Source: Rheinheimera baltica DSM 14885 (GTDB taxonomy: Bacteria; Pseudomonadota; Gammaproteobacteria; Enterobacterales; Alteromonadaceae). From it: a stretch of DNA of 40,425 nucleotides. How positions within the stretch are numbered: position 1 is the first letter of the stretch; every line of letters starts with the position of its first letter. A program made the position numbers and the translations under genes. The notes under the pieces were generated by a model. It made no database searches, was not told where the DNA came from, and worked only from the letters and a program-made list of their open reading frames with translations. This document shows, piece after piece, positions 17,238-27,454 of this stretch. The stretch is taken from assembly GCF_000425345.1 (NCBI RefSeq), contig NZ_AUDG01000038.1:1-40425 (forward strand), read 5' to 3'.

Positions 17238-17340
17238 GCTAAGGCCCCTAGCGTTATAACCAAAAAGAATATGTTATTCCACCTAATAATAACTGGCATA
17301 AACCCATAGCTCAAGCTTAGTGTTTGTTGCAGAAACAACA

Positions 17341-17358
17341 AACCGCCCGTAGGCGGTT
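17341..17358. terminator. terminator downstream of fadR
   Basis: A 7-bp perfect stem (aaccgcc, loop cgta, ggcggtt) lies 13 bases after the fadR stop. It separates fadR from the fusion gene on the same strand, so the fusion gene probably has its own promoter between 17238 and 17340. Confidence 0.75.
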
Positions 17359-17371
17359 TATTTATAAATGT

Positions 17372-18088
17372 TTATTCAACTAAATCTTTGGGGATCTGCG
17401 GTCGTAACTCTGACCACACCATGCCACTTTCTTTACCGTATTTACGTACCGCAAATACCACTTCATCGAATTTACCGTTTTCAGCGTACAGCTTTATTTG
17501 ATGATAATACTTACGCGCCAGCTCTCGGGCTTTAGGGTGCGAAAAGTAAAAACGGGCAATTTTGTTATACAAACCGCGGAAGCCATTTAAAATAAGGACA
17601 TAAATGCAGTTGGCTGAATGCAGTGCCAGCTCATGGTTTAAATTGTAGTCAAACTCTGCAAAGGCTTCGGCAGTGTCTTCCAGCGCTTCTGCACCGGCGA
17701 ATATTTCTACCACCTGCTGTGCATGGTTTTTAATTGCACCACGAATATAAATAGCACTAATATTGGTACGGGCAGAAAGCAGCTCGTCCACTAGCTCTGG
17801 CATACGCTCTTCATCTAGCCGCGCTAAGGTTTCCAAAATATTAAGGCCGGACGTTTCCCAAAAATTATTAACTTTAGTGGGTTTACCGTGTTGAATGGTT
17901 AGCCAGCCATCGCGTGCTAAACGTTGTAATACCTCACGCAGCGTAGTGCGCGTAACACCAATAAGCTCAGACAATTCACGCTCTGCAGGCAATATTGAGC
18001 CGGGGGCAAACTTTCCGTTCCATATCGAGTCTACGATATACTCTTCTGCAAACCCGGCTGGGCTTTGCGCTTTAATCAGATTGGTCAT
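17372..18088 (-). CDS. fadR: fatty acid metabolism transcriptional regulator FadR
   Basis: A 238-aa GntR-family regulator closely matching the FadR pattern. The N-terminal winged helix (about residues 8-75) contains [39 protein letters not shown] and the wing [20 protein letters not shown]. The C-terminal acyl-CoA-binding domain includes [20 protein letters not shown] and ends PQIPKDL. FadR represses beta-oxidation genes and activates unsaturated fatty acid synthesis; long-chain acyl-CoA releases it from DNA. It is divergent from dsbB, and a FadR-box-like palindrome lies 36 bases upstream of its start, suggesting self-regulation. Confidence 0.95.
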   Translation of the reverse strand: MTNLIKAQSPAGFAEEYIVDSIWNGKFAPGSILPAERELSELIGVTRTTLREVLQRLARDGWLTIQHGKPTKVNNFWETSGLNILETLARLDEERMPELVDELLSARTNISAIYIRGAIKNHAQQVVEIFAGAEALEDTAEAFAEFDYNLNHELALHSANCIYVLILNGFRGLYNKIARFYFSHPKARELARKYYHQIKLYAENGKFDEVVFAVRKYGKESGMVWSELRPQIPKDLVE

Positions 18089-18123
18089 GCGGATCTATCC
18101 GTCTTCTTGGTGAAAAATTTGCA

Positions 18124-18136
18124 CTGATTGTACCAG
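18124..18136. promoter_or_regulatory. candidate FadR operator
   Basis: The sequence CTGAT-TGT-ACCAG matches the E. coli FadR box layout CTGGT-N3-ACCAG with one base changed. It lies between fadR and dsbB, in the position expected for autoregulation. Confidence 0.5.
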
Positions 18137-18259
18137 AGCGCCAACAGTTAACAAGCCACAGCCTTAAATTAGGCTAATGCAACAGCCAGATTGTACATTA
18201 AGACTAAATACCGTAGATTATCCGCGGCTAGTAATAAATCCCCGTCAGAAGGATATAAG

Positions 18260-18796
18260 ATGCTTCAAACATTAAAATTTTTAACTACTCAGCGTTGGGG
18301 CTGGGCGCTTGTTGTGTTGTCCAGCCTTGGCTTACTTGGCACAGCACTGTACTTTCAATACGGTTTGAATCTACAGCCCTGTATTAAATGTATCTATGTC
18401 CGCAGTGGCTTTGCCGGTATTTTATTAGCGGGCATTATTGGCTTGCTGGCACCGAAAAACGCACTGTTCCGTATTGTAGCCTTGTTAGGCGTCGGTGCTG
18501 CCGCAGTATTTGGTGCGTTACAAGCGCATGAATTACTGAGTATTGAGCAATTGCTGGTTGAAGGTGGCTTTTTTAGCTGTTCATTGTTTGCCGAATTCCC
18601 CAGCTGGATGCCGTTAGATCAATGGTTACCGGCTATTTTCGAACCGACCGGCAGTTGTGGTGACACCAGTTGGCAGTTTTTGGGCAAAAGTATGGCGTTT
18701 TGGAGTGCGCTAACCCTGTGGTGTTATGCTGCAGTTGCTGCGTTATTGCTTATCGCCCAGGTTGCCAAGCTTAGTTCAAACCCTTATCGGGGCTAG
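18260..18796 (+). CDS. dsbB: disulfide bond formation protein DsbB
   Basis: A 178-aa inner-membrane protein that reoxidises DsbA and passes electrons to quinone. Four hydrophobic segments are visible. The first periplasmic pair is CIKC in NLQPCIKCIYVR (about residues 41-44), and the second pair lies in GGFFSCSLFAEFPSW and EPTGSCGDTSW. The ATG at 18260 is chosen because AGAAGGATATAAG precedes it; an upstream ATG at 18191 would add a charged 23-residue extension with no support. The fadR-dsbB neighbourhood is common in related gammaproteobacteria. No dsbA is seen nearby. Confidence 0.93.
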   Translation: MLQTLKFLTTQRWGWALVVLSSLGLLGTALYFQYGLNLQPCIKCIYVRSGFAGILLAGIIGLLAPKNALFRIVALLGVGAAAVFGALQAHELLSIEQLLVEGGFFSCSLFAEFPSWMPLDQWLPAIFEPTGSCGDTSWQFLGKSMAFWSALTLWCYAAVAALLLIAQVAKLSSNPYRG

Positions 18797-18810
18797 GAGC
18801 TTAGGAACGA

Positions 18811-18839
18811 GAACCGGTTTGCAGGGACGAAACCGGTTC
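18811..18839. terminator. hairpin between convergent dsbB and alkene reductase genes
   Basis: A perfect 10-bp stem (gaaccggttt / aaaccggttc) with a nine-base loop. No T-run follows on either strand, so terminator function is likely by position but not proved. Confidence 0.5.
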
Positions 18840-18852
18840 GTGTGTTAACTGT

Positions 18853-19908
18853 CTAGCGACTTAACTGCGGATAATCAGTGTATCCCTCAGCACCACTACT
18901 ATAGAACAGCTCTGGCTTAGCGTCGTTCAAAGGTGCATCTGCTCTCAATCGCTGCACCAGATCCGGGTTCGCGATATAAGGTACGCCAAAGGCGATTGCA
19001 TCAGCAATACCGTCGGCCAGTGCTTTTGTAGCAGTGGCTTTATCAAATTTCTCATTGCTAATATAAACACCGCCAAACTGGCGTTTCAACATGGGGCCTA
19101 AGCTATCTTCGCCCTGTGCTTCGCGAGCACAAATAAAGGCAATACCGCGTTTACCCAGCTCTGTTGCCACATAACCAAAGGTATCAGCGCGCTGCGAGTC
19201 ACCCATGCTGTGCGCATCGGCCCGTGGCGCCAGGTGCATACCTACCCTGCCAGCACCCCATACTGAGATCACGGCATCAGTAACCTCTAACATTAAGCGA
19301 GCGCGGTTTTCAATGCTGCCGCCATAGTTGTCCGTGCGCTTATTGGTGCTGTCTTGTAAAAACTGATCCAGCAGGTAGCCATTAGCACCGTGAATTTCCA
19401 CGCCATCAAAACCGGCTTTTTTCGCGTTATCTGCGCCCAAACGGTAAGCTTCTACAATGCCAGCAATTTCATCCGTTTGAAGTGCGCGCGGCGTGACAAA
19501 GGCCTTTTTCGGCCGCATTAAGCTAACGTGGCCATCGGCAGCAATAGCACTTGGCGCCACCGGCAGCTGGCCATCTAAATAATGTGGGTCTGAAATACGG
19601 CCAACATGCCAAAGCTGCAGCATAATTTTGCCGCCAGCCTGATGCACAGCAGCGGTTATTTTACGCCAGCCTGCCACCTGCTCGTCAGACCAAATTCCCG
19701 GTGTATCGGGGTAACCTACGCCCATCGGTGTTACCGACGTTGCCTCAGTTAAAATAAGGCCGGCACTGGCGCGCTGCACATAGTATTCAAGCATTAAGTC
19801 ATTTGGCACCCTGCCCTCGCTAGCACGGCAGCGGGTTAATGGCGCCATAATAATGCGGTTAGCTAGCTGTAAATCGCCAACGCTGACGGGGTCAAATAAA
19901 GTGGGCAT
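18853..19908 (-). CDS. alkene reductase, Old Yellow Enzyme family (NemA-like)
   Basis: A 351-aa FMN TIM-barrel ene-reductase that reduces activated C=C bonds and nitro compounds with NAD(P)H. Signature segments are NRIIMAPLTRCRA near the N-terminus, GKIMLQLWHVGRIS, the substrate-binding H-x-x-N in VEIHGANGYLLDQFLQ and NYGGSIENRARLMLE. The ATG at 19908 is preferred because AGGACTTACT precedes it; a TTG at 19926 is weaker. The upstream region holds a perfect inverted repeat (19993-20008), probably a repressor site. No repressor gene is adjacent, unlike many nemRA-type loci. Confidence 0.9.
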   Translation of the reverse strand: MPTLFDPVSVGDLQLANRIIMAPLTRCRASEGRVPNDLMLEYYVQRASAGLILTEATSVTPMGVGYPDTPGIWSDEQVAGWRKITAAVHQAGGKIMLQLWHVGRISDPHYLDGQLPVAPSAIAADGHVSLMRPKKAFVTPRALQTDEIAGIVEAYRLGADNAKKAGFDGVEIHGANGYLLDQFLQDSTNKRTDNYGGSIENRARLMLEVTDAVISVWGAGRVGMHLAPRADAHSMGDSQRADTFGYVATELGKRGIAFICAREAQGEDSLGPMLKRQFGGVYISNEKFDKATATKALADGIADAIAFGVPYIANPDLVQRLRADAPLNDAKPELFYSSGAEGYTDYPQLSR

Positions 19909-19992
19909 AGTAAGTCCTGAATTCAATGTTAAAATTTACTGCGCAGCAGTGTATAAGTTATCGCAGCAAACGCTGCGGCTGAAACCTATATA

Positions 19993-20008
19993 TGTACCAA
20001 ATGGTACA
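19993..20008. promoter_or_regulatory. candidate operator: perfect 16-bp inverted repeat
   Basis: TGTACCA-AA-TGGTACA lies between the divergent alkene reductase and GNAT-like genes, about 85 bases from each start. The form fits a dimeric TetR-, HxlR- or MarR-type regulator. The regulator is not in the window. Confidence 0.45.
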
Positions 20009-20090
20009 ATAACAAGCACCCAAAAAAAATAATTGCGAATAATTGCAAAAACTGGCCTGATTAAGCCAACTTTTCGTTGTGTGACCCCTT

Positions 20091-20804
20091 ATGCACCGCT
20101 ATAAGCTAGACAAAATAAGCAGCAAAAACTGGCTTACGGCCACAGAAGCTGAGCAGATCAGGCGGTTAATTGCCGCCAGCTTTAATGGCGTCGACAGCCA
20201 GCAGTACTTCAACAAGTATTTTGCCAACCCAGCGCATTACCAAAGGCGCGTGCGGCTGTATTATAAAGGTGACTTGTTACTTGGCTATTGTTTACTGACA
20301 TTTCGTAAAGAGGCCAATAACAGCATAGTTATAGGGGCTTCAGCCGCGTTCACGCCGGGTTATCGCGGCAATAACAGTACTTTTGGCTTTTCATTTTCTG
20401 CAGCAATCCGCACCTGGCTGCGCCACCTTAGGCATAAGGTGTATTACTTAGATACGATGCTAAGCCCGGCAATGTACCGGGCAATGGGCAAAAAAGTCGC
20501 CTTTATCTACCCCAACCCCGGCATGAGCAAAGCCGACATTGCCAGGTATCAAGCCCTGGTACCCAATGCCGAACCCAGTAACTGGCAAAACCTTAACTGT
20601 TTAAAAACCGTAGGCCGTGCCAGCAATTACACGGCAGAAGACATCAGCAGGTTAAAAGCCAGCACTAAAGCCGAAATTGCGTTTTACTGCCAGCTAAACC
20701 CCAACTTCGCTCAAGGCACAGCGCTAATGGTGTTAATACCGGTAAACCTAAAGCAACTGCTGCTTACCGGCTGGAAGTGGTTAAAGGGATTGGTGAAGCG
20801 ATAA
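20091..20804 (+). CDS. GNAT-like acyltransferase fold protein, function unknown
   Basis: A 237-aa protein. The central part, YYKGDLLLGYCLLTF followed by IGASAAFTPGYRGNNSTFGF, resembles a GNAT acetyltransferase strand pair and acyl-CoA loop (G-Y-R-G-N). The canonical R/Q-x-x-G-x-G/A motif is not exact, so the assignment is tentative. The C-terminus is hydrophobic then basic (LIPVNLKQLLLTGWKWLKG), perhaps membrane-associated. No good ribosome-binding site precedes the ATG. It has no operon partner. Confidence 0.55.
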   Translation: MHRYKLDKISSKNWLTATEAEQIRRLIAASFNGVDSQQYFNKYFANPAHYQRRVRLYYKGDLLLGYCLLTFRKEANNSIVIGASAAFTPGYRGNNSTFGFSFSAAIRTWLRHLRHKVYYLDTMLSPAMYRAMGKKVAFIYPNPGMSKADIARYQALVPNAEPSNWQNLNCLKTVGRASNYTAEDISRLKASTKAEIAFYCQLNPNFAQGTALMVLIPVNLKQLLLTGWKWLKGLVKR

Positions 20805-20950
20805 CAACATAAGGCTGCTGCTTTATCTTAAGCTCTATACAAGCACCAATATTGATTTTAGAAACAACCGTGTTATGTTAGTTTTTTAACCATCCCCCAT
20901 AACAAACAATAAAGGCGATGGTTCATCAATAAAGCCAAAGAGGGAATTTT

Positions 20951-23900
20951 ATGGTTGTTGAGCAGCAACTGGAGCGTGCGCGTCTTGAATTACTTGATAT
21001 GGGTCTTAGATCCAACCCACAACTAAATTACCGCAGCGGCAGCAAATCTCTCGATATTATTGATGAACAATCAGCAAAAATTTTTGAAATACTGGTTGAG
21101 CAAGAAACTACGCTCAGTTTTTTACCACTTCCTGAAGAGTACCAACAAAAAATTGCCGACAACGAGGACGAAGGAACATTCTTTCAGTCTGATAAAGTGT
21201 CCGAACTCCCCCCGCTTGATTTATATTTAGAACAAAAGAAAGGTGTATCCCGTTTTAGCGACAAATATCTGCAGACGGGTTTGATACCCGCCAAGCTGGA
21301 TAAGGCGCTGCTAAAACTTGAGATTGAAGCTCATACTATGCTGCAGGAGCAAGGTGTGGAGGTGTTGTATCTGGCACTTGGCTTTTTGCAGTGGAATGAA
21401 CCGACAAACTCATCTGTATCAAGGTACGCACCTTTGATTCTTGTGCCTGTTGAGCTTAACCGTTCTTCGGCCAGAGACAGCTTCAAGTTACGTTACACCG
21501 GCGAAGATCTGGGCTCAAATCTGACTTTAGCGGCAAAACTAAGAACAGAGTTCAAGTTAATGCTTCCTGCCTATTCCGATGAAATGACAATCTCGGATTA
21601 TTATCAGGCGGTATCAGATGCGATTACCGCACAACCATCGTGGCGGGTGCATCAGGATAAAATTGGTTTAGGGCTATTCTCCTTCGGCAAGTTTCAGATG
21701 TATATGGACCTTGACCCGGCTGGCTGGCCTGAAGGAAAGAAACCATCGCAGTTGCCTTTAATTGGCCGCTTGTTCCGTGATGGTTTTGACCAGACTGCAG
21801 ACATCAATCCGGTAGATCTCAATCACCCGGAAAAGCTCCATCTGGTAAAAGATGCCGACTCCAGCCAAATTGAAGCTATTTTAGCGATGAAGTCTGGCGC
21901 AGACTTGATTATTCAAGGCCCCCCAGGCACGGGAAAATCGCAAACCATCACTAATATCATTGCTGAAGCGGTTGCGCTGGGTAAGAAAGTACTGTTTGTT
22001 GCGCAAAAAATGGCCGCGCTTGATGTGGTGAAAAAACGCCTTGATGAAACTCACATGGGCTTTGCCGTACTCGAGCTGCACAGTCATAAAAGCACCAAAA
22101 AAACTGTATTGAGTTCTATCGCAGAATCACTTGAGCAAGGACGGCCGCAAACAAAAAATCGTGAACAGGAGTTTTTGGATTTAGCCGAATCGAAAGCCTC
22201 ACTTGATGATTACGTGCATGCGATCCGGGCTCCGATTCTGCACAGCGCTGTCAATTACATTGAAGCTTTAGGTTCCCTGCTGCAACTAAAGATAAAAGAT
22301 CCAGACAGTTCATTACCTGTCTTACCCTTTAGCTGTTTCGAACAATGGACTGCAGAGCAATACAGCAATGCCAAAAAGCTTGTTGCGGAATTAGTGCAGC
22401 AATTAGAGCGAGTTGGCGTACCTGCAGTGCATCCGTTTGCTATGTCGGGCCGCACTGACTTTTCTCCTGCACTGCAGCAGGCATTAACCTTAACTCTGGC
22501 ACAAATAAGCCAGTTACTTAGCCAACTTGATGTGCAAACTGAAACAGCCAGTACTTTTCTGCAGCTTGAGAAACCACAAAACCTGCAGCAAGTAACACCA
22601 CTGATTTCAACTTCAGCTTGGCTGTCGGAAGTGCCGGATCTCAAAGGTGCCAAAGTAGATAACCTGCTATGAGGCTCTGAGCAAAAAAGGATCGACAACG
22701 GCCTTGCATGTTTAGCTAATTTCTTAACACTGAAAGCCAGCTGTGAACAGCATTTTATCGATCAGGCACTGGATGCCGATCTACTGAGTATCCGACAAGG
22801 GCTGATTGGAAAAACAGATAAATGGTGGCGTTTCCTGTCATCTGATTACCGACAAGCAAAAGCAAAGTTAGCCGGACTTTGGCGTGGCACTCTACCCGCT
22901 TCCTCTGCAGAGTGGCTAACCACGTTAGACACCGCTTTAGCTTATCAAAGCGCCAAAAAAGAGCTCGCCAGTTACCACTCGCTGTTAGCTGAAGTTTTTG
23001 GCTCTCAGTGGCAAGGCGAATATTCAGAGCACAGTGACTTAACTCAAATTCACAGCTGGATCAGTACCTTTTATACCAAAGTTACCCGCCTTGAATTGCC
23101 TCAGTCACTGGCAAAGCTGATTGATACAGGCGTTGATAAAAAACTGCTACGCGACCAGGCAAACGCTCTGACAACACTTTGTGACGGCATTGCTGTACAG
23201 GTACAAACGCTGAAAGACCTGATACAGATAGATAACAGCAATCCAAACTGCGACTTAGCGTTACTGCAATTTTCGCAACTCAATGTCTGGTTAGAAGGCT
23301 GGAAGAACTCAGCTCTACTTTACGATTTCGCGCGGTATAACCAGATTATTCAGGCACTTGAACCTTATAAAATCAAGGCTCTCACTGAACTGGCTTTCTC
23401 ATGGAATACCGCCCCGGAACAGCTAATGACAGCATTCGAACTTAGCTATTATCGCGGTTTAGTTGATCATGCCTACGACAGCTCGGAAGCAATACGCCGA
23501 TTTGACCGCAATAAACATGAGCAAAGCCTGCGCGATTTTAAACGCATAGATGGCGACAGTTTATTTTTCGCGCAAGAGCTATTGGTAAACCGCCTTTACG
23601 AGCGCTTGCCCAAGAAGACAGCTAAAGGTGAAATGGAACTGGTGCTGCGCGAGCTTGGTAAGAAAAAACGCCATATTCCGATCAGAAAACTTCTGGCGGA
23701 AGCCGGTAACGTTATCCAGCAAGTAAAGCCCATTTTTATGATGAGCCCTATGTCTATAGCCACTTACCTGAAACAAGGTGCTTTAGATTTTGATTTGGTG
23801 ATCTTTGATGAAGCCAGCCAAATTCCGGCACCCGATGCTTTAGGCGCCATGCTACGCGGACGGCAAGTAATTGTGGTGGGTGACAGTAAGCAGATGCCGC

Positions 23901-25708
23901 CAAGCAACTTGTTTGGTAAAGCCGTTGAACTGGAAGAAGAAGAGCTGGAAAACAGCGCTACTGCAGAAATGGAAAGTATTCTGGCGCTAATGGAAGCTCG
24001 CGGTGCAGCCAGTAAAATGCTGCGCTGGCACTACCGCTCTCGCCACGATTCATTAATTGCCGTATCAAATGACCAATTCTATAAAAACAAGCTGCTGGCC
24101 TTTCCAAGCCCTGGCTTTCACCCCGATGCAACAGGGCTTAAATTTCATTATTTACCGGACACCCACTACGACAAGGGCGTCTCCCGTACCAATGCAGGCG
24201 AAGTAGAAGCAGTAGTAGCAAAAGTGCTGAACCATGCTTTGACCAAACCGCATTTATCTTTAGGCGTGGTCGCGTTTAGTCTTTCGCAGCGTGATGCCAT
24301 ATTGCTGGAACTGGAAAAAGAGCACCGCCTGCACCCTGAAACCGATGAGTTCTTTGCAAGACATGCAGGTGGTGATGAGTTTTTTGTAAAAAACCTGGAG
24401 AACGTACAAGGCGACGAACGCGACGTTATTTTTATCAGCATTTGTTACGGCAAAACAAGTACCGGCCAGCTAAGCCAGAACTTTGGCCTGCTGAACAAAC
24501 CCGGCGGTGAACGGCGGTTAAACGTATTAATCTCACGTGCGCGACTGGCGATGGAAGTGTTTGCCAATTTCAAAGGTGATGAACTGAAAGTTGGAGCTGA
24601 CAGCCCTTTCGGAGTTCGTTCACTGCAAATCTTTTTGCAATTTGCCGAATCAGGCCAGTTAAGCAAATCTCATGAAAAAGAACAGGAACAAAACTTTGCG
24701 TTTGGTGCACTGCTGCATCAGGCAATCCAACGCTTAGGTTATCAGGTAGCCACCAGGGTCGGCAGCCAGGGTTATTACATCGATTTAGCTATAAGGCATC
24801 CGGACAACCCTGATAAATTTGTGTTGGCACTGGAGTATGACGGCGCAGGCTATTACGAGGCAGCGTCGGCACGCGACCGTGAGCGGCTGCGCCAGAGTGT
24901 GCTCGAAGGACTGGGCTGGAGCTTTGAGCGCATTTGGTCCACCGATTGGTTCAGAGACCCTGAGGCTGAGCTAAACAGGCTTAAGGTGCTGATAGACCAT
25001 GCAATCGCACAACACGACGAGCTGATGGTATCGATGGCTGCGCAAGCTAACAATACCCAGCAAGTGAAATACAAAACTGCCGCGCCAGAGCCCGTTGCAG
25101 CGCCTATTCTGCGGGTTGAAGAAGAACAACCGGAATTTGAAGCCTGCACTACGCCGTATAAAAAAGCTGATGTGTCTAAACTAAATATTCCCCACGTGGA
25201 TGATTTCAGTGCCATCCCCTTAAGCACTTTGGTTTATGCCGTAGAGCGTATTGTTGAAACCGAATACCCGATATTTTCATCTTTGGTTGCTACCCGTTTA
25301 GCCAATGCCGCAGGCTTAACCCGTGTTGGCGCCAAAATTAAACGCACGGTAGATCAAGCCATCGCGAGCGCCGCCGAAAAAGGATTAATCCAGGTAGATA
25401 CAGACGAAGTGCTATGGCCGCATGGGCGCAGCACAGTCAAGCTAAGAAACTGGAACAGTGCAGACATTGCCACACGTAAGCTGGAAAATGTGTGTGACGC
25501 TGAACTGACTAATGCCTTATTGCTGACAGTGCAAGACGCGCATGCCATCAGTGTCACGGACGCTGCATCCGCAGCTTTGGGCTTGCTGGGCTTCCTGCGC
25601 GCAACAGCTCAGGCGGCAGAACGAATGAGTAAACTGGCGCAACTTCAATGCGATAAAGGTGTGTTAGTTTGTGAGAATGAGCGATTGAAGATTGCCGTAA
25701 GTCAGTAA
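20951..25708 (+). pseudogene. DUF4011/SF1 helicase/Vsr-like nuclease/DUF3320 defence-type protein, interrupted by in-frame TGA
   Basis: One reading frame runs from ATG 20951 to 25708 (1585 codons) and is broken only by TGA at 22670-22672 (codon 574). The 423 bases from there to the next ATG (23096) are fully open in the same frame. The domain order is DUF4011 (first 170 or so residues), Walker A IIQGPPGTGKSQTITN (about 320), a long insertion, Walker B LVIFDEASQIPAPDALG (about 946), VGDSKQMPP, the helicase motifs NVQGDERDVIFIS and LNVLISRARLA, a Vsr/MTES-type endonuclease (LALEYDGAGYYEAASARDRE, about 1293) and C-terminal DUF3320. This architecture is known in antiphage candidates. The sequence NLL-stop-GSEQ suggests TGG (Trp) mutated to TGA. 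The two parts are 573 aa and, from the internal ATG, 870 aa. Confidence 0.85.
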
Positions 25709-25980
25709 CAGCAAGACCTACCCCTAAGGGCTGCAGCCGATAGGCTGCGGCTATCATCATTGGATCTATTGGCATGGCATCCGGTTATTTTGCTGAGGAA
25801 TAACGGTAAAATATCAAAGGGAAGCAACTGCATCGCTAATTTTGTTACGACCCCAATAAACTTTAGCTGATATAGGTAAGGCCAATGCCTTGCTGTTTTT
25901 GCAAATTCGGTTTGAGTTAACCCACTAACGTTATGCTGATCAAATGGTGCCAGCCATTGCTCGATAGTTCTGCGGATCAT
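25702..25980 (-). CDS. hypothetical 92-aa protein
   Basis: From ATG 25980, preceded by AGGGG at a good distance, the frame gives MIRRTIEQWLAPFDQHN and later YQLKFIGVVTKLAMQLLPFD, ending with a serine- and arginine-rich tail. The final six bases overlap the end of the helicase gene. I do not recognise it. The good start signal argues for a real gene, but the low-complexity tail and isolated position argue against. It may be a remnant. Confidence 0.35.
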   Translation of the reverse strand: MIRRTIEQWLAPFDQHNVSGLTQTEFAKTARHWPYLYQLKFIGVVTKLAMQLLPFDILPLFLSKITGCHANRSNDDSRSLSAAALRGRSCCY

Positions 25981-26135
25981 GTAAAACCCCTGTCTGATAG
26001 TAGATTCAGGCAACGCAAGAAGATTTAGCTAAGCTGAGAATGTGCGATTGGTGTTACGCTTACACTGTATCAAAAAATAGCCTTTTTAATTACCGCTGTC
26101 AGCGTCAAAAAATGACGTTTTACGAAAAAAAGAGC

Positions 26136-26162
26136 AAAAAAAAACGGCATATGCCGTTTTTT
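26136..26162 (-). terminator. terminator after the zeta-toxin locus
   Basis: A perfect palindrome (aaaaacggcat / atgccgttttt) with T-runs on both strands lies just after the 59-aa gene on the minus strand. Confidence 0.85.
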
Positions 26163-26175
26163 AGGTGTATTGCAA

Positions 26176-26355
26176 TTACGCTTGGCAACAAGTTCTGTTG
26201 CGAGCACTATCGATCATTTTACGTTGTGATGCGTTAGCGCTGTCGATTACAGATTTAAACACCCTGCCTTTTTCTTCAGAAGTCCCATTCCTTAGAAGTT
26301 CAGATAAAGAGCTTCCAGAACTAGACTTATTGCTGGCGTGCACTTTTGCTTTCAT
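26176..26355 (-). CDS. 59-aa small protein downstream of zeta toxin, candidate antitoxin or partner
   Basis: The ORF starts MKAKVHASNKSSSGSSL, then SELLRNGTSEEKGRVFKSVI, and ends DSARNRTCCQA. The ATG at 26355 is preceded by CAGGAAAAGAGT, a strong ribosome-binding site, and a strong terminator follows the stop. The protein is basic and mostly helical, with a serine-rich N-terminus. It lies 164 bases downstream of the zeta-toxin gene on the same strand; that gap is AT-rich and may carry a promoter. Antitoxins usually precede or overlap zeta toxins, so the role is an inference from proximity. No known family is recognised. Confidence 0.65.
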   Translation of the reverse strand: MKAKVHASNKSSSGSSLSELLRNGTSEEKGRVFKSVIDSANASQRKMIDSARNRTCCQA

Positions 26356-26519
26356 ACTCTTTTCCTGCTGTTTGGTTTGACACTTAAAACTTTAGAGCCC
26401 AAAGACAGCTCAAATTGGTAAAAATTTTAATTATTAAATTTAATATAACTTGTATACATTACCGCAAGATTAACCGCAATGGTTGAACTGAAATAATTTC
26501 AATCAAAAGCCACAGTTCG

Positions 26520-27224
26520 CTATTTTATAGCATCTAGCAAGGCGCGCGCATTATACGCCTGAAATATGGCGTCATCAACTGAATCTACGTTTAAACGCCA
26601 ATCGCCTATCGATTGGTTGTAGTCTTTGACAACAACATCAATCCAAAGTGCAGCACCAAGTTCCGCTTTAAGCTGGTTAACCGTTTCCTGAGACTTAAAA
26701 AATTGCTCTACGAAAGTTTCTGGCAAGATACGCCTCCCCTCAACTTTCTCACGTGCTTTGACGAACTCCCATGAAACCAAAGGATCTTGCAAAACAAAGA
26801 TCACGTAAACAAATCTACCTCTTCTTAAACTCCTGTCAATGTTTCGTTTGGCCACATCGAAGTTGGATAACGTACCGTCAAGAATGAAGTCTTGACAATT
26901 ATCCAATGCCAAATCCAAAACTCTTTCTACAATCGGAACTATTGCCCTTTGAAATAAATGTGAGTTGCACCCGTCGTACAGGCTAAAGTAACTTCTATAT
27001 TCATCTGGATCTATTCGCAGTATAGGCATAGAACCGTCTTCAGATATAGCAGCCAACTCTTTGGACACTTCTGTCTTACCAGCACCAGGGGAGCCGGACA
27101 TAAAAATAGAGCTTGGACTCTCCGAGGGCCTGTACTTTTTCTTATCCGTAATTTCCCTTGCAACCTTGGTGCGCATTTTTTTTGCCTCAAAAAATGCGCT
27201 ATCAATAATTTCCTGTTCAGTCAC
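26520..27224 (-). CDS. zeta toxin family kinase
   Basis: A 234-aa P-loop kinase. Walker A is FMSGSPGAGKTEVSKELA (about residues 41-58), followed by ILRIDPDEYRSYF, where zeta toxins hold the catalytic aspartate, and by QDFILDGTLSNFDVAKRNID. Known zeta/PezT toxins phosphorylate UDP-N-acetylglucosamine and block cell-wall synthesis; other members use different small molecules. It starts at GTG 27224 with AAGGGG seven bases upstream. No epsilon-like antitoxin precedes it. The small gene at 26176-26355 is the only close partner. Confidence 0.85.
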   Translation of the reverse strand: MTEQEIIDSAFFEAKKMRTKVAREITDKKKYRPSESPSSIFMSGSPGAGKTEVSKELAAISEDGSMPILRIDPDEYRSYFSLYDGCNSHLFQRAIVPIVERVLDLALDNCQDFILDGTLSNFDVAKRNIDRSLRRGRFVYVIFVLQDPLVSWEFVKAREKVEGRRILPETFVEQFFKSQETVNQLKAELGAALWIDVVVKDYNQSIGDWRLNVDSVDDAIFQAYNARALLDAIK

Positions 27225-27454
27225 ATCTGGACCCCTTCCGGCTTCACGAGAAATGAATCGAGAATAGCATGCGCTCGCATAGGCAGGGAAACGCTAACTA
27301 AGCGCGAACATCTATTCGTTAGACAATCGAGACTATTGCAGTTTTGCGTACAACAAAGCCAAATATTCAGTTGTGCTAAGATCTTTCGTGCTTCAATCTG
27401 TTTCAGACCGATAGGGTAAGGTTCATCGATATTTTTAACTATCCACCCTTAGAA

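Noticed and set aside
22670-22672. TGA as a selenocysteine codon in the helicase gene
   Set aside because: No selenoprotein family matches, and no obvious SECIS-like hairpin was seen just downstream. A Trp-to-stop change explains the NLL-stop-GSEQ context.
25733-25748. Hairpin after the helicase gene as an integron attC site
   Set aside because: It is a simple 6-bp stem with a four-base loop, without attC core sites; no integrase or cassette array is present.
26165-26380. Plus-strand ORF of 71 aa
   Set aside because: It is the antisense shadow of the 59-aa minus-strand gene, which has a better start signal and a terminator.
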